Below, piece by piece: positions 15,098-22,862 of a stretch of 64,000 nt of DNA (positions within the stretch are counted from its first letter, which is position 1; the number at the start of each line of letters is the position of its first letter). The notes beneath the pieces were generated by a model. The model had not been told where the DNA came from and made no database searches. It saw nothing but the letters and a program-made list of their open reading frames with translations. Source of the DNA: Mycobacterium xenopi. Its GTDB lineage: Bacteria > Actinomycetota > Actinomycetes > Mycobacteriales > Mycobacteriaceae. The DNA is taken from the NCBI RefSeq assembly GCF_009936235.1, contig NZ_AP022314.1, forward strand, positions 1,860,001 through 1,924,000. The letters run 5' to 3'. The translations under genes and the position numbers were made by a program.

Positions 15098-17902
15098 GTG
15101 GTAGACCGTGCGCAACCTTCAGACCTATCAGGAAATCCGACACAGCACGAGGATCTGCCGGACCGGCTAAGGGTCCATTCGCTGGCACGTGCGCTGGGAA
15201 CCACCAGCAGACGGATCCTCGACGCGCTGACCGAACTTGACGGGCGGGTGCGCAGCGCGCATTCAACGGTGGACCGGGTCGATGCCGTCCGGGTGCGCGA
15301 CTTGCTGGCCTCCGCGTCGGGCGATCCCGCGGACTGTGAGCCGACACAGGCCGACGAGCCCGAGTCCCGGTTGATGCCTGAGACCGCGGTCGAACGTCGG
15401 GAGTACATGCCGCTATTTGTGGCGCCGCAACCGATCGAGGCGGACTCGGACTTCTCCGACAGCGCCGACGACTCCGATGACTTCGACGACGCTGAGCTCG
15501 ACGAAGAACAGGCCGAGCGTCCCGCTGGCCGTCGGCGCCGCCGCGGCCGACGGGGACGTGGCCGCGGGCGCGGCGAGCCGGGTGGAGCCGACAGCCGCGG
15601 CCAAACCGACGGCGATGAAGACGCCGCCGACGCCGAGACGACCGACTCCGAGGACACCGACAACGACACCGACGAAACCGCCTCATCGGAGATCGGCACC
15701 CGCCGCCGCCGCCGGCGTCGCCGACGCAGGTCCGGTTCGGGAGACGACGGCGACAACGGGCCCGCGCCTGACGACCCACCCAACACCGTGGTCCACGAGC
15801 GGGAGCCGCGCACACTCGACAAGGCCGAAACCGGCGACGACGCTCCAGCGGCCATCGAAATCCAGGGCATCGACGGCTCGACCCGGCTCGAGGCCAAGCG
15901 GCAGCGCCGCCGTGACGGTCGCGACGCCGGCCGGCGTCGCCCGCCGGTGCTGAGCGAAGCCGAGTTCTTGGCCCGCCGCGAAGCGGTTGAGCGGGTGATG
16001 GTGGTGCGCGACAAGATCCGCACCGAGCCCCCAAACCCGGGCAGCCGCTACACCCAAATCGCGGTGCTTGAGGACGGCATCGTCGTCGAGCACTTCGTCA
16101 CCTCGGCCGCGTCGGCTTCGCTGGTCGGCAACATCTACTTGGGCATCGTGCAAAATGTGCTGCCCTCGATGGAGGCGGCGTTCGTCGACATTGGCCGCGG
16201 CCGCAACGGTGTGCTCTACGCCGGGGAAGTGAACTGGGAGGCTGCCGGTTTGGGCGGGACCAACCGCAAGATCGAGCAGGCCCTCAAACCCGGCGACTAT
16301 GTCGTCGTGCAGGTCAGCAAGGACCCGGTCGGCCACAAGGGCGCCCGGCTGACTACCCAGGTGTCGTTGGCCGGGCGCTACCTGGTTTATGTGCCGGGGG
16401 CGTCGTCGACCGGGATCAGCCGCAAGTTGCCCGACACCGAACGCCAACGGCTCAAGGAAATCCTGCGCCAGGTGGTGCCGCCCGATGCGGGGGTGATCAT
16501 CCGCACCGCGTCGGAGGGCGTCAAGGAAGAGGACATCCGCGCCGACGTCAACCGGCTGCAGGAGCGGTGGGCACAGATCGAGGCGAAGGCCGCAGAGATC
16601 AAGGAAAAAGCCGCCGGTGCCGCGGTGGCCCTCTACGAAGAACCCGACGTGCTGGTCAAGGTCATCCGCGACCTGTTCAACGAGGACTTCGCGGAGCTGA
16701 TCGTCTCCGGCGACGAAGCCTGGAACACGATCACTGAATACGTGAATTCGGTTGCACCCGAACTACTTCCGAAGCTGACGAAGTACGAGCCCCCAGGTAA
16801 TGACGGGCCGGACGTGTTCGCGGTGCACCGCATCGACGAGCAACTGGCCAAGGCGATGGACCGCAAGGTGTGGCTGCCGTCTGGTGGCACGCTGGTGATC
16901 GACCGAACCGAGGCGATGACGGTCATCGACGTCAACACCGGCAAGTTCACCGGATCGGGCGGCAACCTCGAGCAGACCGTCACCAAGAACAACCTCGAAG
17001 CGGCCGAGGAGATCGTGCGTCAGCTAAGGCTGCGCGACATCGGCGGCATCGTGGTGATCGACTTCATTGACATGGTGTTGGAGTCCAACCGCGACCTGGT
17101 GTTGCGGCGGCTGACCGAAGCCTTGGCCCGCGACCGCACTCGCCACCAAGTCTCAGAAGTGACTTCGCTGGGACTGGTGCAGCTGACCCGCAAGCGGCTG
17201 GGTACCGGTCTGATCGAGGCGTTCTCCACGCCATGCCCCAATTGCGGTGGCCGGGGCCTGGTGCTGCACACAGACCCCGTCGACTCGACACAGGCCGCCG
17301 GGCGCAAATCCGAGGCGGGCGGTCGCCGCGGCAGGCGGTCCCGCAAGAGTCGCGCCGACGAATCGCTGGTCACCAAGCTGCCTGACCACGCACCGGGCGA
17401 GCATCCGATGTTCAAGGCGATGGCCGCCGCCAACGGCCGCCAGGATGGCGAACCCAGCGAGTCCCGCGAGGAGCTTGGACCTGCCGGGGTGGACGGTGGT
17501 CCCGGAGACGAATCGCGGCAGGACGCCGACGAACAGGTTGCCGGTGAGGTAGCTGAGGACGACCTGCTCGACACCGACGACGAGGACTTCGAAGACACCG
17601 ACGAAGAGGACGAGGTCGACCTTGACGAAGAGGAAGACCTCGGCGAAGAGGACGACCTCGACCTCGACGACGACGACCTCGATGTCGTCGACCGGTCCGA
17701 GGAGGACGACGACTCGGAGGAAGCCCGCGGCGGGGATGTCGGTGACTCCGGTGGTGATGACTCTGGCGGTGATACCCAGCGGGCCCCGGATCGTCGCGCC
17801 GGTGACCCCGCGGTCCCGCCCATCAGCTTCACAGCGTCAGCGGGCCCGCGCCGGCGTCGCGCTGCGGTCCGGCCGGCCGGCCCACCGATCCACGGGGGCT
17901 AA
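15098..17902 (+). CDS. rne: ribonuclease E/G
   Basis: Main endoribonuclease for mRNA turnover and rRNA processing, 934 aa. GTG 15098 follows GAGGAGA. Residues about 100-280 are a long disordered region alternating acidic (DSDDFDDAELDEEQ) and Arg-rich blocks (RRRRRRRRRRSG). The S1 domain begins near residue 330 (YLGIVQNVLPSMEAAFVDIG). The catalytic DNase I-like domain has VIDVNTGKF and VVIDFIDM, carrying the Mg-binding Asp residues. The Zn-link is PCPNCGGRG near residue 713. The C-terminus is a very acidic Asp/Glu tract ending in a basic tail. The flanking disordered arms are typical of actinobacterial RNase E. Matches Rv2444c. Confidence 0.96.
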   Translation: MVDRAQPSDLSGNPTQHEDLPDRLRVHSLARALGTTSRRILDALTELDGRVRSAHSTVDRVDAVRVRDLLASASGDPADCEPTQADEPESRLMPETAVERREYMPLFVAPQPIEADSDFSDSADDSDDFDDAELDEEQAERPAGRRRRRGRRGRGRGRGEPGGADSRGQTDGDEDAADAETTDSEDTDNDTDETASSEIGTRRRRRRRRRRSGSGDDGDNGPAPDDPPNTVVHEREPRTLDKAETGDDAPAAIEIQGIDGSTRLEAKRQRRRDGRDAGRRRPPVLSEAEFLARREAVERVMVVRDKIRTEPPNPGSRYTQIAVLEDGIVVEHFVTSAASASLVGNIYLGIVQNVLPSMEAAFVDIGRGRNGVLYAGEVNWEAAGLGGTNRKIEQALKPGDYVVVQVSKDPVGHKGARLTTQVSLAGRYLVYVPGASSTGISRKLPDTERQRLKEILRQVVPPDAGVIIRTASEGVKEEDIRADVNRLQERWAQIEAKAAEIKEKAAGAAVALYEEPDVLVKVIRDLFNEDFAELIVSGDEAWNTITEYVNSVAPELLPKLTKYEPPGNDGPDVFAVHRIDEQLAKAMDRKVWLPSGGTLVIDRTEAMTVIDVNTGKFTGSGGNLEQTVTKNNLEAAEEIVRQLRLRDIGGIVVIDFIDMVLESNRDLVLRRLTEALARDRTRHQVSEVTSLGLVQLTRKRLGTGLIEAFSTPCPNCGGRGLVLHTDPVDSTQAAGRKSEAGGRRGRRSRKSRADESLVTKLPDHAPGEHPMFKAMAAANGRQDGEPSESREELGPAGVDGGPGDESRQDADEQVAGEVAEDDLLDTDDEDFEDTDEEDEVDLDEEEDLGEEDDLDLDDDDLDVVDRSEEDDDSEEARGGDVGDSGGDDSGGDTQRAPDRRAGDPAVPPISFTASAGPRRRRAAVRPAGPPIHGG

Positions 17903-17911
17903 CTGGGCAGT

Positions 17912-17941
17912 TTGATCCTGTAGTCGCTGGTCACGTACACT
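17912..17941 (+). promoter_or_regulatory. sigma-A-type promoter for rplU-rpmA
   Basis: TTGATC (17912-17917), an 18-base spacer and TACACT (17936-17941) form a good vegetative promoter in the rne-rplU gap. Transcription would start near 17948, giving a leader of about 90 bases that includes the hairpin at 17953-17971. Confidence 0.55.
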
Positions 17942-17952
17942 AGATCGGTTGC

Positions 17953-17971
17953 CGCCAGGGCCTGCCTGGCG
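17953..17971 (+). promoter_or_regulatory. hairpin in the rplU leader
   Basis: CGCCAGG and CCTGGCG pair perfectly around a 5-base loop, placed only a few bases after the predicted transcription start. L21 leader elements that bind their own ribosomal protein are known in other bacteria; whether this is one cannot be told from a single sequence. Confidence 0.4.
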
Positions 17972-18036
17972 CTCCCCAGACCCGCTTCGCGCAGCCCTTG
18001 CTAGCGCGCGCCCCGAAGAAGAGGTAGAGACCAACG

Positions 18037-18348
18037 ATGGCGACCTACGCAATCGTCAAGACCGGCGGCAAGCAATACAAGGTCGCCGAGGGAGACGTGC
18101 TCAAGGTTGAAAAACTCGACTTTGAGCCGGGCGCCAAGGTGACGCTGCCCGTCGCGCTGGTGGTCGACGGCGCGAAAGTGACCACCGATGCCGCCGCGCT
18201 GGCCAAGAGGGCGGTAACGGGCGAGGTGCTCGAGCACACCAAGGGCCCGAAGATCCGTATCCACAAGTTCAAGAACAAGACCGGCTACCACAAGCGCCAG
18301 GGCCACCGGCAACAGCTGACGGTGCTGCGGGTCACCGGAATCAAGTAA
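18037..18348 (+). CDS. rplU: 50S ribosomal protein L21
   Basis: A 103-aa large-subunit protein, standard length. It starts MATYAIVKTGGKQYKVAEGD, the L21 signature, and ends with the 23S rRNA-binding region (KFKNKTGYHKRQGHRQQLTVLRVTGI). The ATG follows an AAGAAGAGGTAGAGA ribosome-binding region. It is followed after 14 bases by rpmA, the nearly universal rplU-rpmA-obg order. Confidence 0.98.
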   Translation: MATYAIVKTGGKQYKVAEGDVLKVEKLDFEPGAKVTLPVALVVDGAKVTTDAAALAKRAVTGEVLEHTKGPKIRIHKFKNKTGYHKRQGHRQQLTVLRVTGIK

Positions 18349-18362
18349 CGGAGGCGACAGAC

Positions 18363-18629
18363 ATGGCACACAAGAAGGGTGCGTCCAGCTCGCGCAACGG
18401 CCGTGATTCTGCTGCCCAGCGGCTAGGTGTCAAGCGGTTCGGCGGCCAAGTAGTCAAGGCCGGTGAAATCCTGGTGCGCCAGCGTGGCACCAAATTCCAC
18501 CCCGGGAATAACGTCGGCCGCGGCGGCGACGACACGCTGTTCGCCAAGGCGGCGGGGGCGGTGCAGTTCGGTGTCAAGCGGGGGCGCAAAACCGTCAGCG
18601 TGGTGCCCGTCGGCCCGACGGCCGGCTGA
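18363..18629 (+). CDS. rpmA: 50S ribosomal protein L27
   Basis: An 88-aa protein next to the peptidyl-transferase centre. MAHKKGASSSRNGRDSAAQRLGVKRFGGQ is diagnostic, and AHKKG at the extreme N-terminus is the tail that reaches the tRNA acceptor ends. There is no cleavable N-terminal extension of the Firmicutes kind. It is preceded by GGAGGCGACAGAC and cotranscribed with rplU. Confidence 0.98.
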   Translation: MAHKKGASSSRNGRDSAAQRLGVKRFGGQVVKAGEILVRQRGTKFHPGNNVGRGGDDTLFAKAAGAVQFGVKRGRKTVSVVPVGPTAG

Positions 18630-18694
18630 GCCGCGCGAATGTAACGCGGCGGGCCGCTTGCGCCCTGGCGTTGCGTTCGAAGGAGTGATCCCTG

Positions 18695-20137
18695 ATGCCC
18701 CGGTTTGTCGACCGCGTCGCCATCCACGTGCGGGCGGGCTCCGGCGGTAATGGCTGCGCCTCGGTTCGGCGGGAGAAATTCAAGCCGCTCGGCGGGCCCG
18801 ACGGCGGCAACGGCGGTCGTGGGGGCAGCGTGATCCTGGTGGTCGATCCGCAAGTACATACCCTGCTGGACTTTCACTTTCGCCCGCATTTGGTCGCGCC
18901 GTCAGGTAAGCAGGGCATGGGCGGCAATCGTGACGGGGCCGCCGGCACCGACTTGGAGGTCAGGGTTCCCGACGGCACCGTGGTACTCGACGAAAGTGGA
19001 AGGCTGCTGGCCGACTTGGTGGGTGCTGGCACGCGATTCGTCGCCGCGGCGGGCGGTCGCGGCGGATTGGGCAATGCCGCGCTCGCGTCGCGCGCGCGCA
19101 AGGCGCCGGGGTTCGCGCTGCTGGGCGAAAAAGGCGAGGCCCGCGATCTCATCCTCGAACTCAAGACGGTCGCCGACGTCGGGTTGATCGGGTTTCCTTC
19201 GGCGGGGAAATCCTCTCTGGTGTCGGCGATTTCGGCAGCGAAACCGAAGATCGCGGACTACCCGTTCACCACGCTGGTGCCCAATCTGGGCGTGGTCTCG
19301 GCGGGCGAGAACACCTTTACCGTCGCCGACGTGCCCGGCCTGATCCCGGGCGCATCACAGGGCCGCGGCCTCGGCCTGGATTTCCTGCGGCATGTCGAGC
19401 GGTGCGCGGTGCTGGTCCACGTCGTCGACTGCGCCACCGCCGAGCCGGGCCGGGACCCGGTCTCCGATATCGACGCGCTGGAAACCGAGCTGGCCGCGTA
19501 TACCCCCACGCTGCGCGGCGATGGCGCGCTGGCCGACCTTGCCGAGCGGCCCCGAGCGGTGGTGCTCAACAAGATCGACGTGCCAGAAGGCCGCGAGTTG
19601 GCCGCCTTCGTCCGTGACGACATCGCCGAGCGTGGCTGGCCGGTGTTCGCCGTGTCCACTGTTACCCGAGAAGGCTTGCAGCCGTTGATATTTGCACTTG
19701 CCGACATGGTCTCGGCCTATCATGCCGCGCATCCCGAGCCGGCACCGCGACGGCCGGTGATCCGCCCGGTGCCGGTTGACGACAGCGGCTTCACCGTGGA
19801 ACCAGACGGCCATGGGGGATTCGTGGTACACGGCGCACGGCCCGAACGCTGGATCGCCCAGACCGACTTCGACAACGACGAAGCGGTGGGCTATCTGGGC
19901 GACCGGTTGGCGCGCCTGGGTGTCGAAGAGGAACTGATGCGGATGGGTGCCGAACCGGGCTGCGCGGTCACCATCGGGGACGTGACCTTCGACTGGGAGC
20001 CGCAGACACCCGCCGGTGTCCCCGTGCCGATGTCCGGTCGGGGCACCGACGCACGCGTGGAACACACCGAGCGGGTCAGCGCCGCTGAACGCAAGGAGGC
20101 CCGCCGCCGGCGCCGCGAACACCGCGGGGAGCCATGA
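18695..20137 (+). CDS. obg: ribosome-assembly GTPase Obg/CgtA
   Basis: Essential 480-aa GTPase involved in 50S maturation and the stringent response. The Gly-rich Obg fold occupies residues 1-160 (GGPDGGNGGRGGSVILVVDP, HFRPHLVAPSGKQGMGGN). The G domain has GFPSAGKSSLVSAIS (G1), DVPGLIPGASQGRGLGLDFLRH (G3/switch II) and LNKIDVPEG (G4). A C-terminal OCT domain (about 350-430) and a basic Arg-rich tail (RKEARRRRREHRG) follow. AAGGAGTGATCC precedes the ATG. The stop overlaps proB. Confidence 0.97.
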   Translation: MPRFVDRVAIHVRAGSGGNGCASVRREKFKPLGGPDGGNGGRGGSVILVVDPQVHTLLDFHFRPHLVAPSGKQGMGGNRDGAAGTDLEVRVPDGTVVLDESGRLLADLVGAGTRFVAAAGGRGGLGNAALASRARKAPGFALLGEKGEARDLILELKTVADVGLIGFPSAGKSSLVSAISAAKPKIADYPFTTLVPNLGVVSAGENTFTVADVPGLIPGASQGRGLGLDFLRHVERCAVLVHVVDCATAEPGRDPVSDIDALETELAAYTPTLRGDGALADLAERPRAVVLNKIDVPEGRELAAFVRDDIAERGWPVFAVSTVTREGLQPLIFALADMVSAYHAAHPEPAPRRPVIRPVPVDDSGFTVEPDGHGGFVVHGARPERWIAQTDFDNDEAVGYLGDRLARLGVEEELMRMGAEPGCAVTIGDVTFDWEPQTPAGVPVPMSGRGTDARVEHTERVSAAERKEARRRRREHRGEP

Positions 20138-21240
20138 CCAGCCCGCACCGGAAAGCCATCCGCACCGCGCGGCGCGTCGTCGTCAAGGTCGGCACCACCG
20201 CGCTGACCACACCGTCCGGCATGTTCGACGCCGGCAGGCTGGCGGGGCTCGCCGATGCCATCGAGGCGCGGATGAAAGCGGGCTCCGACGTCGTCGTCGT
20301 GTCGTCAGGGGCTATCGCTGCCGGCATCGAACCGCTCGGATTATCAAGGCGGCCAGCGGATCTGGCGACCAAGCAAGCCGCGGCAAGTGTTGGGCAGGTC
20401 GCGTTGGTGAATTCGTGGAGCGCGGCGTTCGCCCGCTACGGGCGCACCGTCGCGCAGGTACTGCTGACCGCACACGACATTTCGATGCGCGTGTCACACA
20501 CCAACGCCCAGCGCACCCTGGACCGGCTGCGCGCTCTGCACGCGGTGCCGATCGTCAACGAAAACGACACCGTGGCCACCAACGAGATTCGGTTCGGCGA
20601 CAACGACCGGCTTTCGGCGCTGGTGGCGCACCTGGTCGGTGCCGACGCGCTGGTGCTGCTCTCCGACATCGACGGCCTCTACGACACCGACCCGCGCAAA
20701 TCGCCGCAGGCACGCTTTATCGCCGAGGTGTCTGCTCGGAGCGATCTCGACGGTGTGGTCGCCGGCCGGGGCGGCCATCTGGGCACGGGCGGCATGGCGT
20801 CCAAGGTGTCCTCCGCGCTGCTGGCCGCCGACGCCGGGGTGCCGGTGTTGCTGGCTGCGGCCGCCGACGCCGCCCCCGCCCTGACCGACGCATCGGTGGG
20901 CACCGTGTTCGCGGCCCGGCCCGAGCGGATGTCGGCCCGCCGGTTCTGGGTGCGCTACGCGGCAGAGTCGGCCGGCTCGCTCACCCTCGACGAGGGCGCG
21001 GTGCGGGCGGTGCTGCGGCAACGCCGCTCGCTGCTGCCCGCGGGAATCACCGCGCTGTCGGGCCGGTTCTGCGGGGGCGACGTCGTTGAACTGCGCGGTC
21101 CCGACGCCGCGGTGGTGGCCCGCGGCGTGGTCGCCTACGACGCGACGGAACTGGCCACGATGATGGGTCGCTCGACATCGGAACTGCCCGCGGAACTGCG
21201 GCGGCCCGCCGTGCACGCCGATGACCTCGTCGCCGTATAG
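20134..21240 (+). CDS. proB: glutamate 5-kinase
   Basis: First enzyme of proline synthesis, phosphorylating glutamate; 368 aa. The amino-acid kinase domain begins RRVVVKVGTTALT and includes VVSSGAIAAGIEPLG, IVNENDTVATNEIRFGDND and LLSDIDGLYDTDPR. A C-terminal PUA domain (about 275-360: LTLDEGAVRAVLRQRRSLLPAGI) is present. The start overlaps the obg stop in ATGA. The next step, proA, lies 7 kb downstream in the same orientation, as in M. tuberculosis where the two are also separated. Confidence 0.97.
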   Translation: MTSPHRKAIRTARRVVVKVGTTALTTPSGMFDAGRLAGLADAIEARMKAGSDVVVVSSGAIAAGIEPLGLSRRPADLATKQAAASVGQVALVNSWSAAFARYGRTVAQVLLTAHDISMRVSHTNAQRTLDRLRALHAVPIVNENDTVATNEIRFGDNDRLSALVAHLVGADALVLLSDIDGLYDTDPRKSPQARFIAEVSARSDLDGVVAGRGGHLGTGGMASKVSSALLAADAGVPVLLAAAADAAPALTDASVGTVFAARPERMSARRFWVRYAAESAGSLTLDEGAVRAVLRQRRSLLPAGITALSGRFCGGDVVELRGPDAAVVARGVVAYDATELATMMGRSTSELPAELRRPAVHADDLVAV

Positions 21241-21293
21241 CACGGTGAGCCGCCAGACTCGGCCAGTTGGTGCACTTGTGCGTGCAACGCCGA

Positions 21294-22178
21294 TCACCAC
21301 TCGCCGGCTGCCGTGACAGGCGCACAGCCGAGTTCGTCGGCCAGCAGCGTCAATACCTCCGAGCAGCCGCCGTCCACCTTGACCGCGGCCAGGTCGTCGC
21401 CGCGGGTGCGACCGCGGTTGACGATGGCGACCGGTATGCGCGTCGCGGCCGCGTGGCGCACAAACCGGTAGCCGGAGAACACCGTCAGCGACGATCCCGC
21501 CACCAGCAGCGCATCAGCACTATTGACCAATGAGTACGCCTGGGCGACACGGTCTTTGGGAACATTCTCGCCGAAATAGACAATGTCGGGTTTGAGCATG
21601 CCGCCACAGCACGGGCAGTCCAGGTAGCGGAACGAGGCGGTGTCGCTGACGGCGGCATCGGCGTCCGGAGCGACAGCCAGCCCGCCCACGGCTTCGGATC
21701 GTTCCATGAATCCGGGGTTTAACGCCTCCAGTTGTTCGGCCAGCGCCGCGCGGCTGGTCATATAGTCACAGTTCAGACAGGCCACCTGCGCGTAGCTGCC
21801 GTGCAGATTGACCACCGTGCGGCTGCCGGCCTTGGTGTGCAGCAGGTCGACGTTCTGGGTGATGATCCCGCTCACCACACCGCAGCGCTCGAGGTGCGCC
21901 AACGCCCGATGCCCCGCATTGGGCACCGTGGTGTCCATGTGCCGCCAGCCGACGTGGTTGCGCGCCCAGTACCGCTGCCGGAACACCGGATCGGAGGTGA
22001 ACTGGCGGATCGTCATCGGGTTGCTGGGCGGTGAATCGGGTCCCCGATAGTCGGGAATACCGGAGTCGGTGGAGATTCCTGCGCCCGTCAGCACCACCAC
22101 ACGACGCCCGGCCAGCAGGGCGACCAGCTGCGGCACGGCAACGTCGGCGATCTGCACGCGATCGAGGGTAGACGCCAC
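21294..22178 (-). CDS. class II sirtuin, NAD-dependent protein deacylase
   Basis: A 294-aa SIR2-family enzyme that removes acyl groups from lysine using NAD, releasing nicotinamide. NAD-binding and catalytic motifs are all present: GAGISTDSGIPDYRG near residue 32, TQNVDLLH, catalytic His in NLHGS, and GSSL. Four Zn cysteines occur as CLNC and CPCC. The longer Zn insertion and the DYRG/HMDTT features suggest the SIRT4-like class II rather than the CobB-like Rv1151c. GTG 22178 is the start. It lies downstream of, and may be cotranscribed with, the cysteine hydrolase gene. Confidence 0.92.
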   Translation of the reverse strand: MASTLDRVQIADVAVPQLVALLAGRRVVVLTGAGISTDSGIPDYRGPDSPPSNPMTIRQFTSDPVFRQRYWARNHVGWRHMDTTVPNAGHRALAHLERCGVVSGIITQNVDLLHTKAGSRTVVNLHGSYAQVACLNCDYMTSRAALAEQLEALNPGFMERSEAVGGLAVAPDADAAVSDTASFRYLDCPCCGGMLKPDIVYFGENVPKDRVAQAYSLVNSADALLVAGSSLTVFSGYRFVRHAAATRIPVAIVNRGRTRGDDLAAVKVDGGCSEVLTLLADELGCAPVTAAGEW

Positions 22179-22264
22179 TGCGCGAGCGGGCCCGCCTGTA
22201 CGCCGACACGCCGGGACAAGCGGTATTTTCGCCCGCTCGCCCCAGAAGGGCGCGGCACTGCGAT

Positions 22265-22804
22265 TCAGTCCAGGCAGTGCGCCGCTTTCGTCAGCTCGGC
22301 GTCCATGTTGCGTTGCATCATCGTCAGCGCCGCCGCACCCAGCTCGGCATCGATGTGTGCGACGGCATCCGTGGGGACCACGACCGGAAAGTGGCGCACA
22401 TAGGCGTCAAGCGCGCTGTAGAGAATGCACTGCTCGGTGACTTGTCCGGTGAGGATCAACCGTTTGGTGCCGAGACGCCCGAGCAGATATCCCATTGGCG
22501 TGGAATAGAACACGCTGTGGCGGACTTTGGTGACCCTGAGGCTGTCCGCAGCCGGCACGATCGGCTCCACCAGGTCTGGCCGGGCACCCTCGAGTGCCGA
22601 ACGGACGATGTCGGAGAACTCGGCGGTAAAATCGCCGTGGTTGTCGTTGACGTATATCAGGTCGACGTCGTCGCGAGTATGCGCGCGACGCACCACATCG
22701 GTTAGCGGCTCGATGATTTCTGCGACATGGGAGATCAATAGTTCGGCGTCGGGATGCCGATAGGTATTCAGCATGTCGACAACCAGCACAGCGGTATCAC
22801 TCAT
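22265..22804 (-). CDS. isochorismatase-family cysteine hydrolase
   Basis: A 179-aa hydrolase. The catalytic triad is visible: Asp in VLVVDMLN, Lys in VTKVRHSVF and Cys in TGQVTEQCILYSA, with the family cis-peptide before TEQC. The metal-binding Asp/His/His set that marks nicotinamidase PncA is absent, so the substrate is unknown. I chose ATG 22804 rather than an upstream start because it begins MSDTAVLVVDM. It is divergent from nadE, with 58 bp between starts. Confidence 0.85.
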   Translation of the reverse strand: MSDTAVLVVDMLNTYRHPDAELLISHVAEIIEPLTDVVRRAHTRDDVDLIYVNDNHGDFTAEFSDIVRSALEGARPDLVEPIVPAADSLRVTKVRHSVFYSTPMGYLLGRLGTKRLILTGQVTEQCILYSALDAYVRHFPVVVPTDAVAHIDAELGAAALTMMQRNMDAELTKAAHCLD

Positions 22805-22862
22805 GGACTGTGCATACCCGGTTGCCACGCAATGGCAGCGGCCAGGCGAGAATGTACTGGAG

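Noticed and set aside
22265..22804. Annotation of the cysteine hydrolase as nicotinamidase
   Set aside because: The D-K-C triad is present but the Asp/His/His metal site of PncA is missing.
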